From: an uncultured Brevibacillus sp.
GTDB lineage: Bacteria; Bacillota; Bacilli; Brevibacillales; Brevibacillaceae
NCBI GenBank assembly: GCA_946402065.1
Contig: CAMIVR010000019.1
Span: 1-49,812 of the forward strand
Direction: 5' to 3'
DNA: 49,812 nucleotides
Positions within the stretch are counted from its first letter, which is position 1, and each line of letters opens with the position of its first letter. The notes under the pieces were generated by a model. The model was not told the DNA's origin. It made no database searches and saw nothing but the letters and a program-made list of their open reading frames with translations. The position numbers were made by a program, and so were the translations under genes. This document shows positions 33,001 through 39,761 of this stretch, one piece after another.

Positions 33001-35074
33001 GGGTGATCTGGCTACGGATGTGACGCCGCTCGTGACCAGACTGCAGCGCATCGAGGGCATGGAATACTGGGTGCGCTTGCTGGCAGGGCTTGACCAGGAC
33101 GCTTTCGTCCGCGGATACGTGTACAGCTACAGAGGCAGTCTGACGAAAAAGGAGGCCTTCAGCCATCTGCTGAAAAATTGCCATCCCTGCCCCGGCGAAG
33201 ATGCGGCTTTGCTTGGCAAGCTGCTCAGGGAGCACAAAGGCATTACGGAAAGACGTCTGCTGGAAGCGGCGATGTATGCCCCGCAATGGATCGACATCGT
33301 AGCAGAGCATCTCGGCTGGGAAGGCTTGCGCAGTGCGGCCTGGTATTTCCACGCCCACATCAACGAAAGCTTCTCCGCAGAAAAGGAAACCGTCGTCGCG
33401 CACTATTCGCCGATCTCGCCGCAGGATTTCAACGACGGGGCGTTCGACATCCGCTGGTTCCAGGAGGCGTACGCAACACTTGGGGAAAAACGCTTCAAGC
33501 TGCTGTATGAGTGCGCCAAATACATTTCCGCAGGTGCCAACCACCGCCGTTCACAGCTTTTTGCCGATGCCGTGCTGGGCAAGCTCGAGTTGGACAAAAT
33601 GCAGACGTCTGTCGCCGAGAAGAGAAACAAGGATCATCTGCTCAGCTACAGCCTGATCCCGCTTGCGGACGATCGCGATCAAGACTTGCGGCAGCGCTAC
33701 GATTTCATCCAGCAGTTCCTGCTGCAGAGCAAGAAATTCGGCGCCCAGCGGCGGGCAAGCGAGGCCATCGCAGCGCAGATCGCGCTGGACAATCTGGCGC
33801 GCAATGCCGGGTACAGGGACGTCACGCGCCTGAAGTGGGATATGGAAGCGCGCAAGCTGGATGAGATGCAGGCGTATTTTGAACCATATTCGCTAGACGA
33901 AGAAACGACCGTGCAATTGTTTGTCGACGAGGAAGGCCAGGCCGACATCAGGGTGAGCCGCAAAGGCAAAGAACTCAAGTCCGTCCCGGCCAAATACAAG
34001 AAAGCCGATTATCTGCTTACGCTAAAAGAGCTGAAGTCGGAGCTGACCGAGCAGTATCGCAGGGCGCGTCAGGAGCTGGAGCGCTCCATGGAATCGGGCA
34101 ACACCTTTACAGGCGGCGAATTGGCCGGTCTGGACGGCAATCCGGTCATCCGTCCGCTGCTGCGCTCACTGGTGTTCAAGTTCGGCAATCATTTCGGCTA
34201 TTTCGACGGAGAAATCGCATCGCTGCGCGACCCGTCCGGCAAGCTCGTCGGATTGACGGATGAAGACGAGCTGCTGATCGCTCATCCGGTCCATCTGTAT
34301 GAGAGCGGGCAATGGAGCAGCTTCCAGCGCGACCTGTTCGACCGTCAATTGCGTCAGCCGTTCAAACAAGTGTTCCGCGAGCTGTACAGGCCAAACGCGG
34401 ACGAGCTGGCCCACGCAACCCATTCCCGCCGCTATGCGGGGTACCAGGTGCAGCCGAAGAAGACGGTCGCGCTGCTCAAGGGCAGACAGTGGACCGTCAG
34501 CTATGAGGAAGGACTGCAAAAAGTATTTTATGCGGAAAATCTGATTGCCAGCTTGCAGGCGATGGCCGACTGGTTCTCGCCGTCCGAAACGGAAGCGCCT
34601 ACGCTGGAAGTCATTCAGTTCATGGATCGGACGACCTACAAGAATGTCGCGCTCGATCAAGTGCCGCCGCTCTTGTTCTCGGAAGTGATGCGGGATGTCG
34701 ACCTGGTCGTCAGCGTCGCCCATGTCGGCGGCGTCGATCCGGAAGCGAGCCTGACGACGATCGAGATGCGCCAGGCCATCGTGAGGGAATCGCTGCGACT
34801 GCTGAAGCTCGGCAATGTGCGGCTTGACGGGAATTACGCCCATGTGGACGGAAGCCTCGGCGAGTACGCCGTGCATCTCGGCAGCGGCATGGTTTACAAG
34901 CAAGCGACAGGCACCTTGCACATCATCCCGGTTCACTCCCAGCATCGCGGACGTCTCTTCCTGCCGTTTATTGACGAAGATCCGAAGACGGCCGAGATCC
35001 TGTCCAAGATCGTGATGCTGGCCGAGGATACGAAAATCAAGGATCCGCAGATTTTGCTGCAATTACAGGGGTAG
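30095..35074 (+). CDS. Giant DUF4132-family protein
   Basis: A 1659-residue soluble protein. The first 800 residues are almost all helical and Leu-rich, like HEAT/ARM-type solenoid repeats (for instance the segments around residues 480-620). Residues about 1240-1420 contain the DUF4132 core, including LKWDMEARKLDEMQAYFEPY and a VQLFVDEEGQADIRVSRKGK strand pair. The C-terminal 130 residues (ESLRLLKLGNVRLDGNYAHV to PVHSQHRGRLFLPFIDEDPK) form a separate conserved module. No signal peptide, membrane helix, Walker or metal motif was found. The family is related to E. coli MolR/YehI-type proteins of unknown role. ATG at 30095 follows AAAGGGG. Confidence 0.85.
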   Translation: MMKNDDQEQQYEAILAERVEGIAEALRPFALLLIELSKSRYIDDNEMYRCKSFLQERAAGDERLLFDPLVGVVEQLLGSESAERLRYIILHAAEYPYARGYARRPFRTAEAAPQMELLIQKTVSLMIMDRQSFVLLDYLSVANYSVPNSYLIGQVIADVIGFELDRGNEQVREALKTIMYGDNQTALLTNEMIKGIFMSHQEDMHQMVGELLKAARLQEGLRQSIVERMDEGTLAANLYILKLIIEEGYIRYSSVVRALGVWTGIALEAANQRVAGQLIEQAYRALTEPEVREQWLSSSNANEVYIALWATAVYEERDLYVRIERLMQHGQRHQKIVALYVLANSQNRNLRLRLAREHLDATDPELQYWVLTNYCYQYHTLWRQPGTAADGPTIAITRVVALEDKSKRQRDFQLLLAMFDGMDKEYAAPSKMLDFVHIQYTNDLPVQKMLYLAAYDMDSDWIAQLITRKERISPDQRGAMLAHFMGDKEHAAVRSFIFESLADKSMKNREHALEQVKGMRLSDDELHPMEELLKLKTGSLRQSTIEVLLLQPEDRLAASLTRLLQAKNELQRLGGLEVLAEVYKAEERLGQFDRLRPLAALIAEPTAREQALLDKLGQKSGSSREEGFGLFDPLATEPWLLEKKEIGAFSFHHGLFTLSPEDVKTFLHGLDELVHRHRDVEYVSEYYSGYKDTLLIGANLRELYPYRPFQSGEEQGSYLERYPLHEEWRAYLEQSGMNAHGLMQLHYYILLEPLNRTLDTYYGYFSDELEYAEMQKTRLLEGWRKAFIEAVYPLEHLLQVQQIIHELTYSHQIRQLVWAFFLDSDKQETFAWTELAVHKLVQASDEQLEQENKAGLFQLLAKPWLNMARTRVYDDESFKAFYRTVFAFDRVVNDPHGGSSYQLDERIRAFELGIIGEGEMYKALLGSGDSSSYLWDLTSARYGSLQDRPKLLAIRNTAVERIVSIELSRGDLATDVTPLVTRLQRIEGMEYWVRLLAGLDQDAFVRGYVYSYRGSLTKKEAFSHLLKNCHPCPGEDAALLGKLLREHKGITERRLLEAAMYAPQWIDIVAEHLGWEGLRSAAWYFHAHINESFSAEKETVVAHYSPISPQDFNDGAFDIRWFQEAYATLGEKRFKLLYECAKYISAGANHRRSQLFADAVLGKLELDKMQTSVAEKRNKDHLLSYSLIPLADDRDQDLRQRYDFIQQFLLQSKKFGAQRRASEAIAAQIALDNLARNAGYRDVTRLKWDMEARKLDEMQAYFEPYSLDEETTVQLFVDEEGQADIRVSRKGKELKSVPAKYKKADYLLTLKELKSELTEQYRRARQELERSMESGNTFTGGELAGLDGNPVIRPLLRSLVFKFGNHFGYFDGEIASLRDPSGKLVGLTDEDELLIAHPVHLYESGQWSSFQRDLFDRQLRQPFKQVFRELYRPNADELAHATHSRRYAGYQVQPKKTVALLKGRQWTVSYEEGLQKVFYAENLIASLQAMADWFSPSETEAPTLEVIQFMDRTTYKNVALDQVPPLLFSEVMRDVDLVVSVAHVGGVDPEASLTTIEMRQAIVRESLRLLKLGNVRLDGNYAHVDGSLGEYAVHLGSGMVYKQATGTLHIIPVHSQHRGRLFLPFIDEDPKTAEILSKIVMLAEDTKIKDPQILLQLQG

Positions 35075-35259
35075 GCCAGGTCGGCTATGAGCTCGACTGC
35101 AAGATCGAAGTGATCGGCGGTGCGATCCCGATCTGCTGCGATCCGGAGCTGGTCGCGATCGCCTGGGAAGAGGCGAAGCAGGTCGACGGCTTTACGTCCT
35201 TCAAGGAAGCGCCGGTGAGCTTGTTGGGCAGCGAATACGCCAGCCTCATGCTGCGCTAA
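35060..35259 (+). pseudogene. C-terminal remnant of an M20-family amidohydrolase
   Basis: In the frame ending at TAA 35257-35259, the DNA reads VGYELDCKIEVIGGAIPICC, CDPELVAIAWEEAKQVDGF and LLGSEYASLMLR. This matches the part of p-aminobenzoyl-glutamate-hydrolase-like M20 proteins just before the C-terminus, where a GSEDAS-type motif is usual. There is no start codon with a ribosome site. The frame overlaps the end of the DUF4132 gene and stops before the final residues expected of the family, so it is a fragment. Confidence 0.5.
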
Positions 35260-35359
35260 GCCACTGCACAGCTTCCCGGGAACGAAGGCGCCGGGGATCA
35301 TTCGCTTCGCTCCCAGAGATAGTAGCCAGATGAACAGCGAGAGAACAGGAGAGGATCGC

Positions 35360-35591
35360 GTGATCGATCTGCAAAGACAATCGGGACGTCCTGACAGGTG
35401 TCAGCGATCGGATTCGGGGCTTTGTCGAGACGCCATTTGAAGAGTTTCGCTCGGCCGAGCTGCTTTGCCAGACGCTGGAACAGGAGGGCTTGGCCGTCGA
35501 GCGCGGTGTCGGCGGAATTGCGCCAGCGCACAGGCGGCAAACCGTATGTCTGCCCGATTCCGGCTGGCGTCAAGCCATCTGCGAAAAATAG
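35360..35591 (+). pseudogene. Frameshifted N-terminal remnant of an M20-family amidohydrolase
   Basis: A ribosome site AGGAGAGG and GTG at 35360 open a frame (IDLQRQ...) that soon dies. A second frame from 35370 reads KDNRDVLTGVSDRIRGFVET, PFEEFRSAELLCQTLEQEGL and AVERGVGGI, the N-terminal region of M20 amidohydrolases. A small indel near 35375 would join start and body. After about 35520 the family similarity is lost and a stop follows at 35589. The catalytic metal region is missing. Confidence 0.55.
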
Positions 35592-35602
35592 CTGCGACAC
35601 AG

Positions 35603-35644
35603 CAAAGCCGGTTTTCCTTTGAATGGGAGAACCGGCTTTGTTCG
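35603..35644 (+). terminator. Hairpin after the amidohydrolase remnant
   Basis: CAAAGCCGGTT (35603-35613) pairs with AACCGGCTTTG (35630-35640), then TTC. It is probably the old terminator of the lost gene. Confidence 0.6.
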
Positions 35645-35759
35645 ATCCTATCGTATGCCCGGGGGAACTTCAGGCAACCTATTTACAAAGTGGTTATAAA
35701 ATTTAAAATTTTCTTGCCTTTTGTTTTGTAATCGTGCAAAATGTAATCTAAAGAGATGA

Positions 35760-36028
35760 AATAAATTCTGTTGACTAAACAATTGATTTGTGAGAAGTAT
35801 AGTATGATTCATTTATACATTTGTCCGGCGGTGCCGTTTATACTGCCGACTGACAACGAGCAACGCGTGGCAGTCGATGGAACGGCTTCTTTTCTATGAA
35901 TGCAGCTCCACGTTTTTTCTAAAAAAACGGAATGTGCCTGTTTAGCGGAAGCGTGCCGAGTAAGAGCCTGAAGTCAAAGAGGCTGCAGGTGTCAGTTGTT
36001 GCAACAATACGATGGATGAGGTGGTAGG
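35760..36028 (+). promoter_or_regulatory. AT-rich promoter region and structured leader of the M24 gene
   Basis: TTGACT (35771-35776) and TATAGT (35798-35803) are promoter-like, but 21 bp apart. The following 200 bp have no gene and fold locally: CGGCGGT/ACTGCCG (about 35825-35848), GACTG/CAGTC (about 35848-35876) and CGTTTTTT/AAAAAACG (about 35911-35929). A long structured leader is possible; it does not match a riboswitch class I can name. Confidence 0.35.
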
Positions 36029-37294
36029 ATGACAAAGAGAAATATCACAATTATGGAAGAACTGGATGTTGCCACGTCCGAAATGTCGGTTCCCTTTCCG
36101 CTATTGGAGTACAAAAACCGTCTCAATAAAATTCGCAAAGCGATGGCGGAGCAAAACATCGACCTGCTGTATCTTACCAACCCGGAGAACCTGTTCTACG
36201 TCAGCGGCTACAATGCTGCCTGGTTCCGCGGCAATCCGCCGACCGAGTGGGCCGAGTCGGCGGCGGCGGGAATTGCCATCCATGTCGACCACGACAAGTT
36301 CATCCTGTTTGACGTAGTCGACGAGCTGGGCCTGACTATGTGGTCCACGGTCTCTACCGACACGCGGATTTACCATGACAGCCCGCACGGAAAATACCTG
36401 GGCAAAACGTTCAATGCCGTAACGGAAGGTATGGGTTTTATCGACATTATTGTAAGAGATTTGAAAGCGGAGGGCTGGACCGGAGGCAGAACCGCTATCG
36501 AGATGGGCAGCTACCGCCCGACGCGGACGATCAGCGAGAAATTGCAGGCTGCGCTGGAAGCGGCTGACTGTACCGTCGTCGATGGGACCAAAATTGTCCG
36601 CGACGTCCGTTTCATCAAGTCGCCGATGGAGCTGCGCTATATCGAGACGGCTTCGCGCATTGCCGACATCGGCATGAAAGCAGCGACGGATGCGATCCGA
36701 CCGGGCGTTACCGAACTTGACATCATGGCTGAATACACCTATGCCATGCACAAGGCGGGCGGGGAGAACATGGGAATCGTCGGTTTGGTTCACGCCGGAC
36801 CGGAGCGCGTATGGTGCAGACATCCCAACGCGTCACGCCGAATGGTCATGCCGGGTGACCCGATTGAGATCGACCTGTCCGGTGTGTACAACCGCTACCA
36901 CTCCAATCTGTCGAGATGCTTCTCGGTCGGAGAGCCGGATGCAAAATTCGCCGCGACGTATGCGCTTGCGAAAAAGTCGATGGAAAAAGTAAAAGAGATC
37001 ATCAAGCCCGACATGTACGTCAGCGATTTTATGCTGCAAATGAAAAAGTTTTACGATGAAGAAGGCATGGAGCCGCCGCTCTGGTTCGGTGGCTACGAAA
37101 TCGGCATCTCGTTCCCGCCTGATTGGGTAGGAGAGTTCGTCTACGACACGTCGATGCTGCATGAGGGTGTGAAATTCGCTCCCGGTGCCGTGGTCAACTT
37201 CGAGACAGGCTTTGGCATCAACGACACGCTGATTTTCACCAAGGATGAAGCGAAAATTTTGGGAACGACACAGTGGGATTTGATCATCGTCTAG
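36029..37294 (+). CDS. Creatinase-like M24 family hydrolase
   Basis: A 421-residue protein: creatinase N-like domain (about 20-190, with LLYLTNPENLFYVSGYNAAW) and a pita-bread M24 domain (about 200-420). Of the five metal ligands of M24 peptidases only two are kept: Asp282 in EIDLSG and Glu392 in NFETGF. The second Asp is Asn293 (HSNLSR), the His is lost (WFGGYEIG), and the last Glu is Asp399. His255 (GLVHAGPE) fits the creatinase catalytic His. A metal-independent C-N hydrolase, as in creatinase or the ectoine hydrolase group, is more likely than a proline peptidase. A PotD-type gene follows 34 bp later. Confidence 0.8.
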   Translation: MTKRNITIMEELDVATSEMSVPFPLLEYKNRLNKIRKAMAEQNIDLLYLTNPENLFYVSGYNAAWFRGNPPTEWAESAAAGIAIHVDHDKFILFDVVDELGLTMWSTVSTDTRIYHDSPHGKYLGKTFNAVTEGMGFIDIIVRDLKAEGWTGGRTAIEMGSYRPTRTISEKLQAALEAADCTVVDGTKIVRDVRFIKSPMELRYIETASRIADIGMKAATDAIRPGVTELDIMAEYTYAMHKAGGENMGIVGLVHAGPERVWCRHPNASRRMVMPGDPIEIDLSGVYNRYHSNLSRCFSVGEPDAKFAATYALAKKSMEKVKEIIKPDMYVSDFMLQMKKFYDEEGMEPPLWFGGYEIGISFPPDWVGEFVYDTSMLHEGVKFAPGAVVNFETGFGINDTLIFTKDEAKILGTTQWDLIIV

Positions 37295-37328
37295 GAAAGT
37301 TCCAGACAGATATATGGGGGTATAGGTA

Positions 37329-38417
37329 ATGATTGCAGCACGGAAAGCATCAGGGATTCTCGTCAGTATGGTAGCATTGACATCGCTGTTGTTCACGGCT
37401 TGCGGCGGTGGCGCCCCGGCAGCGTCAGGGGATGGCGCAGGCGGAGCGAAAGAGGAAGAGAAGGTCGTCAACGTCATGGGCTGGGCCAACTATTTGCCGC
37501 AGAGCGTCGTCGATCAGTTCAAGCAGGAGACCGGCATCAAAATCAACTACACGACGATCACGTCCAATGCTGAATTAATGGCAAAATTAAGCGTCGGCGA
37601 CAACCACGGCTTCGATGTTGCCATCGCTGGTGCCGACTTCGTCGAGCCGCTGATGAAGATGGACAAGCTGGAGAAAATCAACAAGGCAAACATTCCGAAT
37701 ACGAAATACATCGGCGAAGATTTCTCCAAGTTTGCTTTCGACCCGAAAGGCGAATACTTCGTCCCGGCGTACTGGGGTGGAGAAATTATCGCCTACAATG
37801 AAAAGCTGGTCGATAAACCGATCACCTCTTTCAAGGATTTGTTCGATCCGCAGTTTGCAAACAGTCTGGTCGCCGTCGATGACGCCCACGTCATGCTCGG
37901 CATCATGCTGGCCATGCTCGGGTACTCGCCGAACAGCACGGATGAAAAGGAAATTAAAGAAGCGGGCGAGCTGATGAAAAAGCTGGCTCCCAACATCAAG
38001 TCGTATGAAGGCAGTGACGCCGACCGCCTGCTCGCCTCTGGCGAAGTAAAGGCGGGTATCGTCTACAACGGAAAAGTGCCGATGGCAAGAAAAGAAAACC
38101 CGTCGATCAAGGCCGTCCTTCCGACAGAAGTCCTCCCGCTGTGGCAAGACAATTTCGTCATTCCCAAAGGGGCAAAACATATCAGCAATGCCGAAAAGTT
38201 CATCGACTTCCTCAACAAGCCGGAAATCAGCCGGGACATTACGCTTGAACAGCCGTATCCGAGCGCTAACCTCGAAGCGATGAAATTGCTCCCGGACGAT
38301 GTCAGAGAAGCGATGGAAGTAATCCCGGCATCCGAAATCAAACGCGGCACGTACTTTACGGATGTCGCCGAAGCCTTGCAGTACTATGACCGGGCTTGGA
38401 CGGAAGTAAAGCAATAA
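37329..38417 (+). CDS. PotD-type extracellular binding lipoprotein
   Basis: A 362-residue binding protein of the spermidine/putrescine class. Lipobox LFTAC (Cys25) and a Gly/Ala linker are followed by the fold opening VVNVMGWANYLPQSVVDQFKQ, with the later LPLWQDNFVIPKGAKH and KFIDFLNKPE segments typical of PotD/PotF. No PotA, PotB or PotC gene is adjacent. In one unit with a creatinase-like enzyme, its ligand may be a polyamine-like or guanidino compound rather than spermidine. ATG at 37329 follows GGGGGTATAGG. A terminator closes the unit. Confidence 0.9.
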   Translation: MIAARKASGILVSMVALTSLLFTACGGGAPAASGDGAGGAKEEEKVVNVMGWANYLPQSVVDQFKQETGIKINYTTITSNAELMAKLSVGDNHGFDVAIAGADFVEPLMKMDKLEKINKANIPNTKYIGEDFSKFAFDPKGEYFVPAYWGGEIIAYNEKLVDKPITSFKDLFDPQFANSLVAVDDAHVMLGIMLAMLGYSPNSTDEKEIKEAGELMKKLAPNIKSYEGSDADRLLASGEVKAGIVYNGKVPMARKENPSIKAVLPTEVLPLWQDNFVIPKGAKHISNAEKFIDFLNKPEISRDITLEQPYPSANLEAMKLLPDDVREAMEVIPASEIKRGTYFTDVAEALQYYDRAWTEVKQ

Positions 38418-38431
38418 GGCTTGTAAACGCT

Positions 38432-38481
38432 AAAGAACCTCGAACGAGTTGTCGTCAAAGACTCGGTTGAGGTTCTTTTTC
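38432..38481 (+). terminator. Terminator of the M24-PotD unit
   Basis: AAAGAACCTC pairs with GAGGTTCTTT, with an inner CGAGT/ACTCG stem, then TTTC. Confidence 0.88.
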
Positions 38482-38491
38482 ATTGGTATCC

Positions 38492-38793
38492 GTGGCTGCA
38501 GTGGAGGCGAGAGGAATCGCCAAGAAGAGAACGCTCCGCAAGTGACAGCACCCGGGGGGAGTATTCAAGGCCGGCTGTGAACAGCCCCAAAAAGTGACGA
38601 AGTCCTTCGAAGCGTATTCCGATTACTTTTCGGGGACCCCAAGCCAAAAAAACGGAACTGCGCCCCAAAAGCCGCGAGGGACGTATCTCATGGATGCAGG
38701 TGGAGCGCAAAGATGTTCCGTTTTTTTGGTTGCAGTCTGGGTAGGCGCTGTCAAAAAGCTCCGCTTATCTCTTCTTGGCGATTCCCTGGCTGC
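38492..38793. repeat. Family A palindrome, copy 3, with nested inner palindrome
   Basis: The left arm AGGAATCGCCAAGAAGAGA (38512-38530) pairs with TCTCTTCTTGGCGATTCCC (38768-38786), with one mismatch. Flanks pair further (GTGACAGC on the left, GGCGCTGTC on the right). Between them lies a second perfect stem, CCAAAAAAACGGAAC (38644-38658) with GTTCCGTTTTTTTGG (38715-38729). Copy 1 has only a 42-bp interior, so the outer arms are conserved while the interior varies. Confidence 0.75.
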
Positions 38794-39032
38794 ATTGCTT
38801 GTGGGATACTCAGGATGCTGAAAATAGGGGAATTTAGCCACTGTTGTGTTCGAACAAGCGGCATCAATTCCAACGGCTTTTCGATCTTTACTCTCCCTGT
38901 ACATGCTTACTTGAACGGTTTTTTAGTTTCTTTGTACGGCAATGCAAATGCAGACGAGTTCTTCGCTGAATTACAAGCGAAGGCAATTATTCTTTTAGTC
39001 TTTTCGCACGTTGATTCTGCCCAGTCGCTCAG
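38794..39032. other. Spacer between palindromes
   Basis: About 240 bp, more AT-rich than the neighbours. A plus-strand frame is open across it but has no ribosome site, starts inside repeat DNA and ends in the next repeat, so I do not call a gene. Confidence 0.3.
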
Positions 39033-39270
39033 AGAGAGACAAGAGGAATGGGCTTAAGGCCTTTGCGGCTTAGCCCAGGCGGAGCGGAAAAAACGGCACA
39101 GCTTTATAGACCAACTCTACGTTGAATAAGCATCCTCGGAATTTTGGTCGACGTGCCGTTTTTGGAGCGGGGCCGGACAGTGATTGCTTCCTTGCAAAAG
39201 CCGCAACGAACGTAGCCCATCCTCTTTTCTCTCTCCCCACACGACGGCCCGTGACAAGGTCTTTTCTTTT
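39033..39270. repeat. Family B palindrome, copy 2, with nested inner palindrome
   Basis: The left arm AGAGAGACAAGAGGAATGGGC (39033-39053) pairs, apart from one mismatch and one extra base, with GCCCATCCTCTTTTCTCTCT (39215-39234). Inside, GCGGCTT/AAAGCCGC and AAAAACGGCAC (39089-39099) with GTGCCGTTTTT (39153-39163) form further stems. The tail GTGACAAGGTCTTTTC (39251-39266) repeats that of copy 1. The promoter of the GntR operon starts 17 bp further on. Confidence 0.75.
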
Positions 39271-39282
39271 CAATCGAGATGA

Positions 39283-39311
39283 TTGACAGCAGCAAAGAAT
39301 ATCGTTACATT
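39283..39311 (+). promoter_or_regulatory. Sigma-A promoter of the GntR-ABC operon
   Basis: TTGACA (39283-39288) and TACATT (39306-39311) with a 17-bp spacer, followed at once by the operator-like inverted repeat. Confidence 0.65.
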
Positions 39312-39316
39312 GTATA

Positions 39317-39339
39317 TTGTACTACTTGAAATAGTACAA
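39317..39339. promoter_or_regulatory. Operator-like inverted repeat for the YtrA-type regulator
   Basis: TTGTACTA (39317-39324) is the exact inverse of TAGTACAA (39332-39339), 7 bp apart, and a third TGGTACAAA follows (39341). Placed just after the -10, it would block transcription when bound, as expected for autorepression by a GntR/YtrA protein. Confidence 0.6.
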
Positions 39340-39362
39340 ATGGTACAAAGGAGAGAGGACCT

Positions 39363-39761
39363 TTGTGGCTTACGATTGATCAGCGATCAAGCGTCCCCAT
39401 TTACCTGCAAATCGTAAACGGGGTCAAGGAAGCGGTAGCAAAAGGAATAGTCAAACCGGGCGATAAATTGCCGACGGTCAGAGAGTGGGCCCAGGCGATG
39501 ACGATCAACCCGAACACGGTGGCCAAAGCGTTTCAGGAGCTCGAACGGGAAGGCGTCATTGAAACGATGCGCGGGCGAGGATCGTTTATCGCTGCCGAAC
39601 AGCCGCAGATTGAGAGGGGAATCAAAGTCAAAATGATTCAGGAGATGCTGGAGAAAATTCTCGTCGAGTCCTACTATTTGCAGCTGGAGGAAGACGAGCT
39701 GCTGCAGGTGATGGAGCAGAAGGTACGCGAGTGGTATCGGGAAAGGAGAAATCAGCCATGA
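39363..39761 (+). CDS. GntR-family (YtrA subfamily) repressor
   Basis: A 132-residue regulator: winged helix (about 10-78) with VPIYLQIVNGVKEAVAKG, LPTVREWAQAMTINPNTVAKAFQELEREG and the wing RGRGSFI, then a short helical tail of about 50 residues, which is the YtrA type rather than the long FadR type. YtrA proteins usually repress adjacent ABC transporter genes and respond to envelope stress or antibiotics. A TTG start at 39363 is set by AAAGGAGAG upstream. The stop overlaps the ATPase start by 4 bp. Confidence 0.92.
   Translation: MWLTIDQRSSVPIYLQIVNGVKEAVAKGIVKPGDKLPTVREWAQAMTINPNTVAKAFQELEREGVIETMRGRGSFIAAEQPQIERGIKVKMIQEMLEKILVESYYLQLEEDELLQVMEQKVREWYRERRNQP

Noticed and set aside
35771..35803. 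TTGACT and TATAGT as a standard sigma-A promoter
   Set aside because: The 21-bp spacer is too long for a normal promoter; listed only as a promoter-like region.
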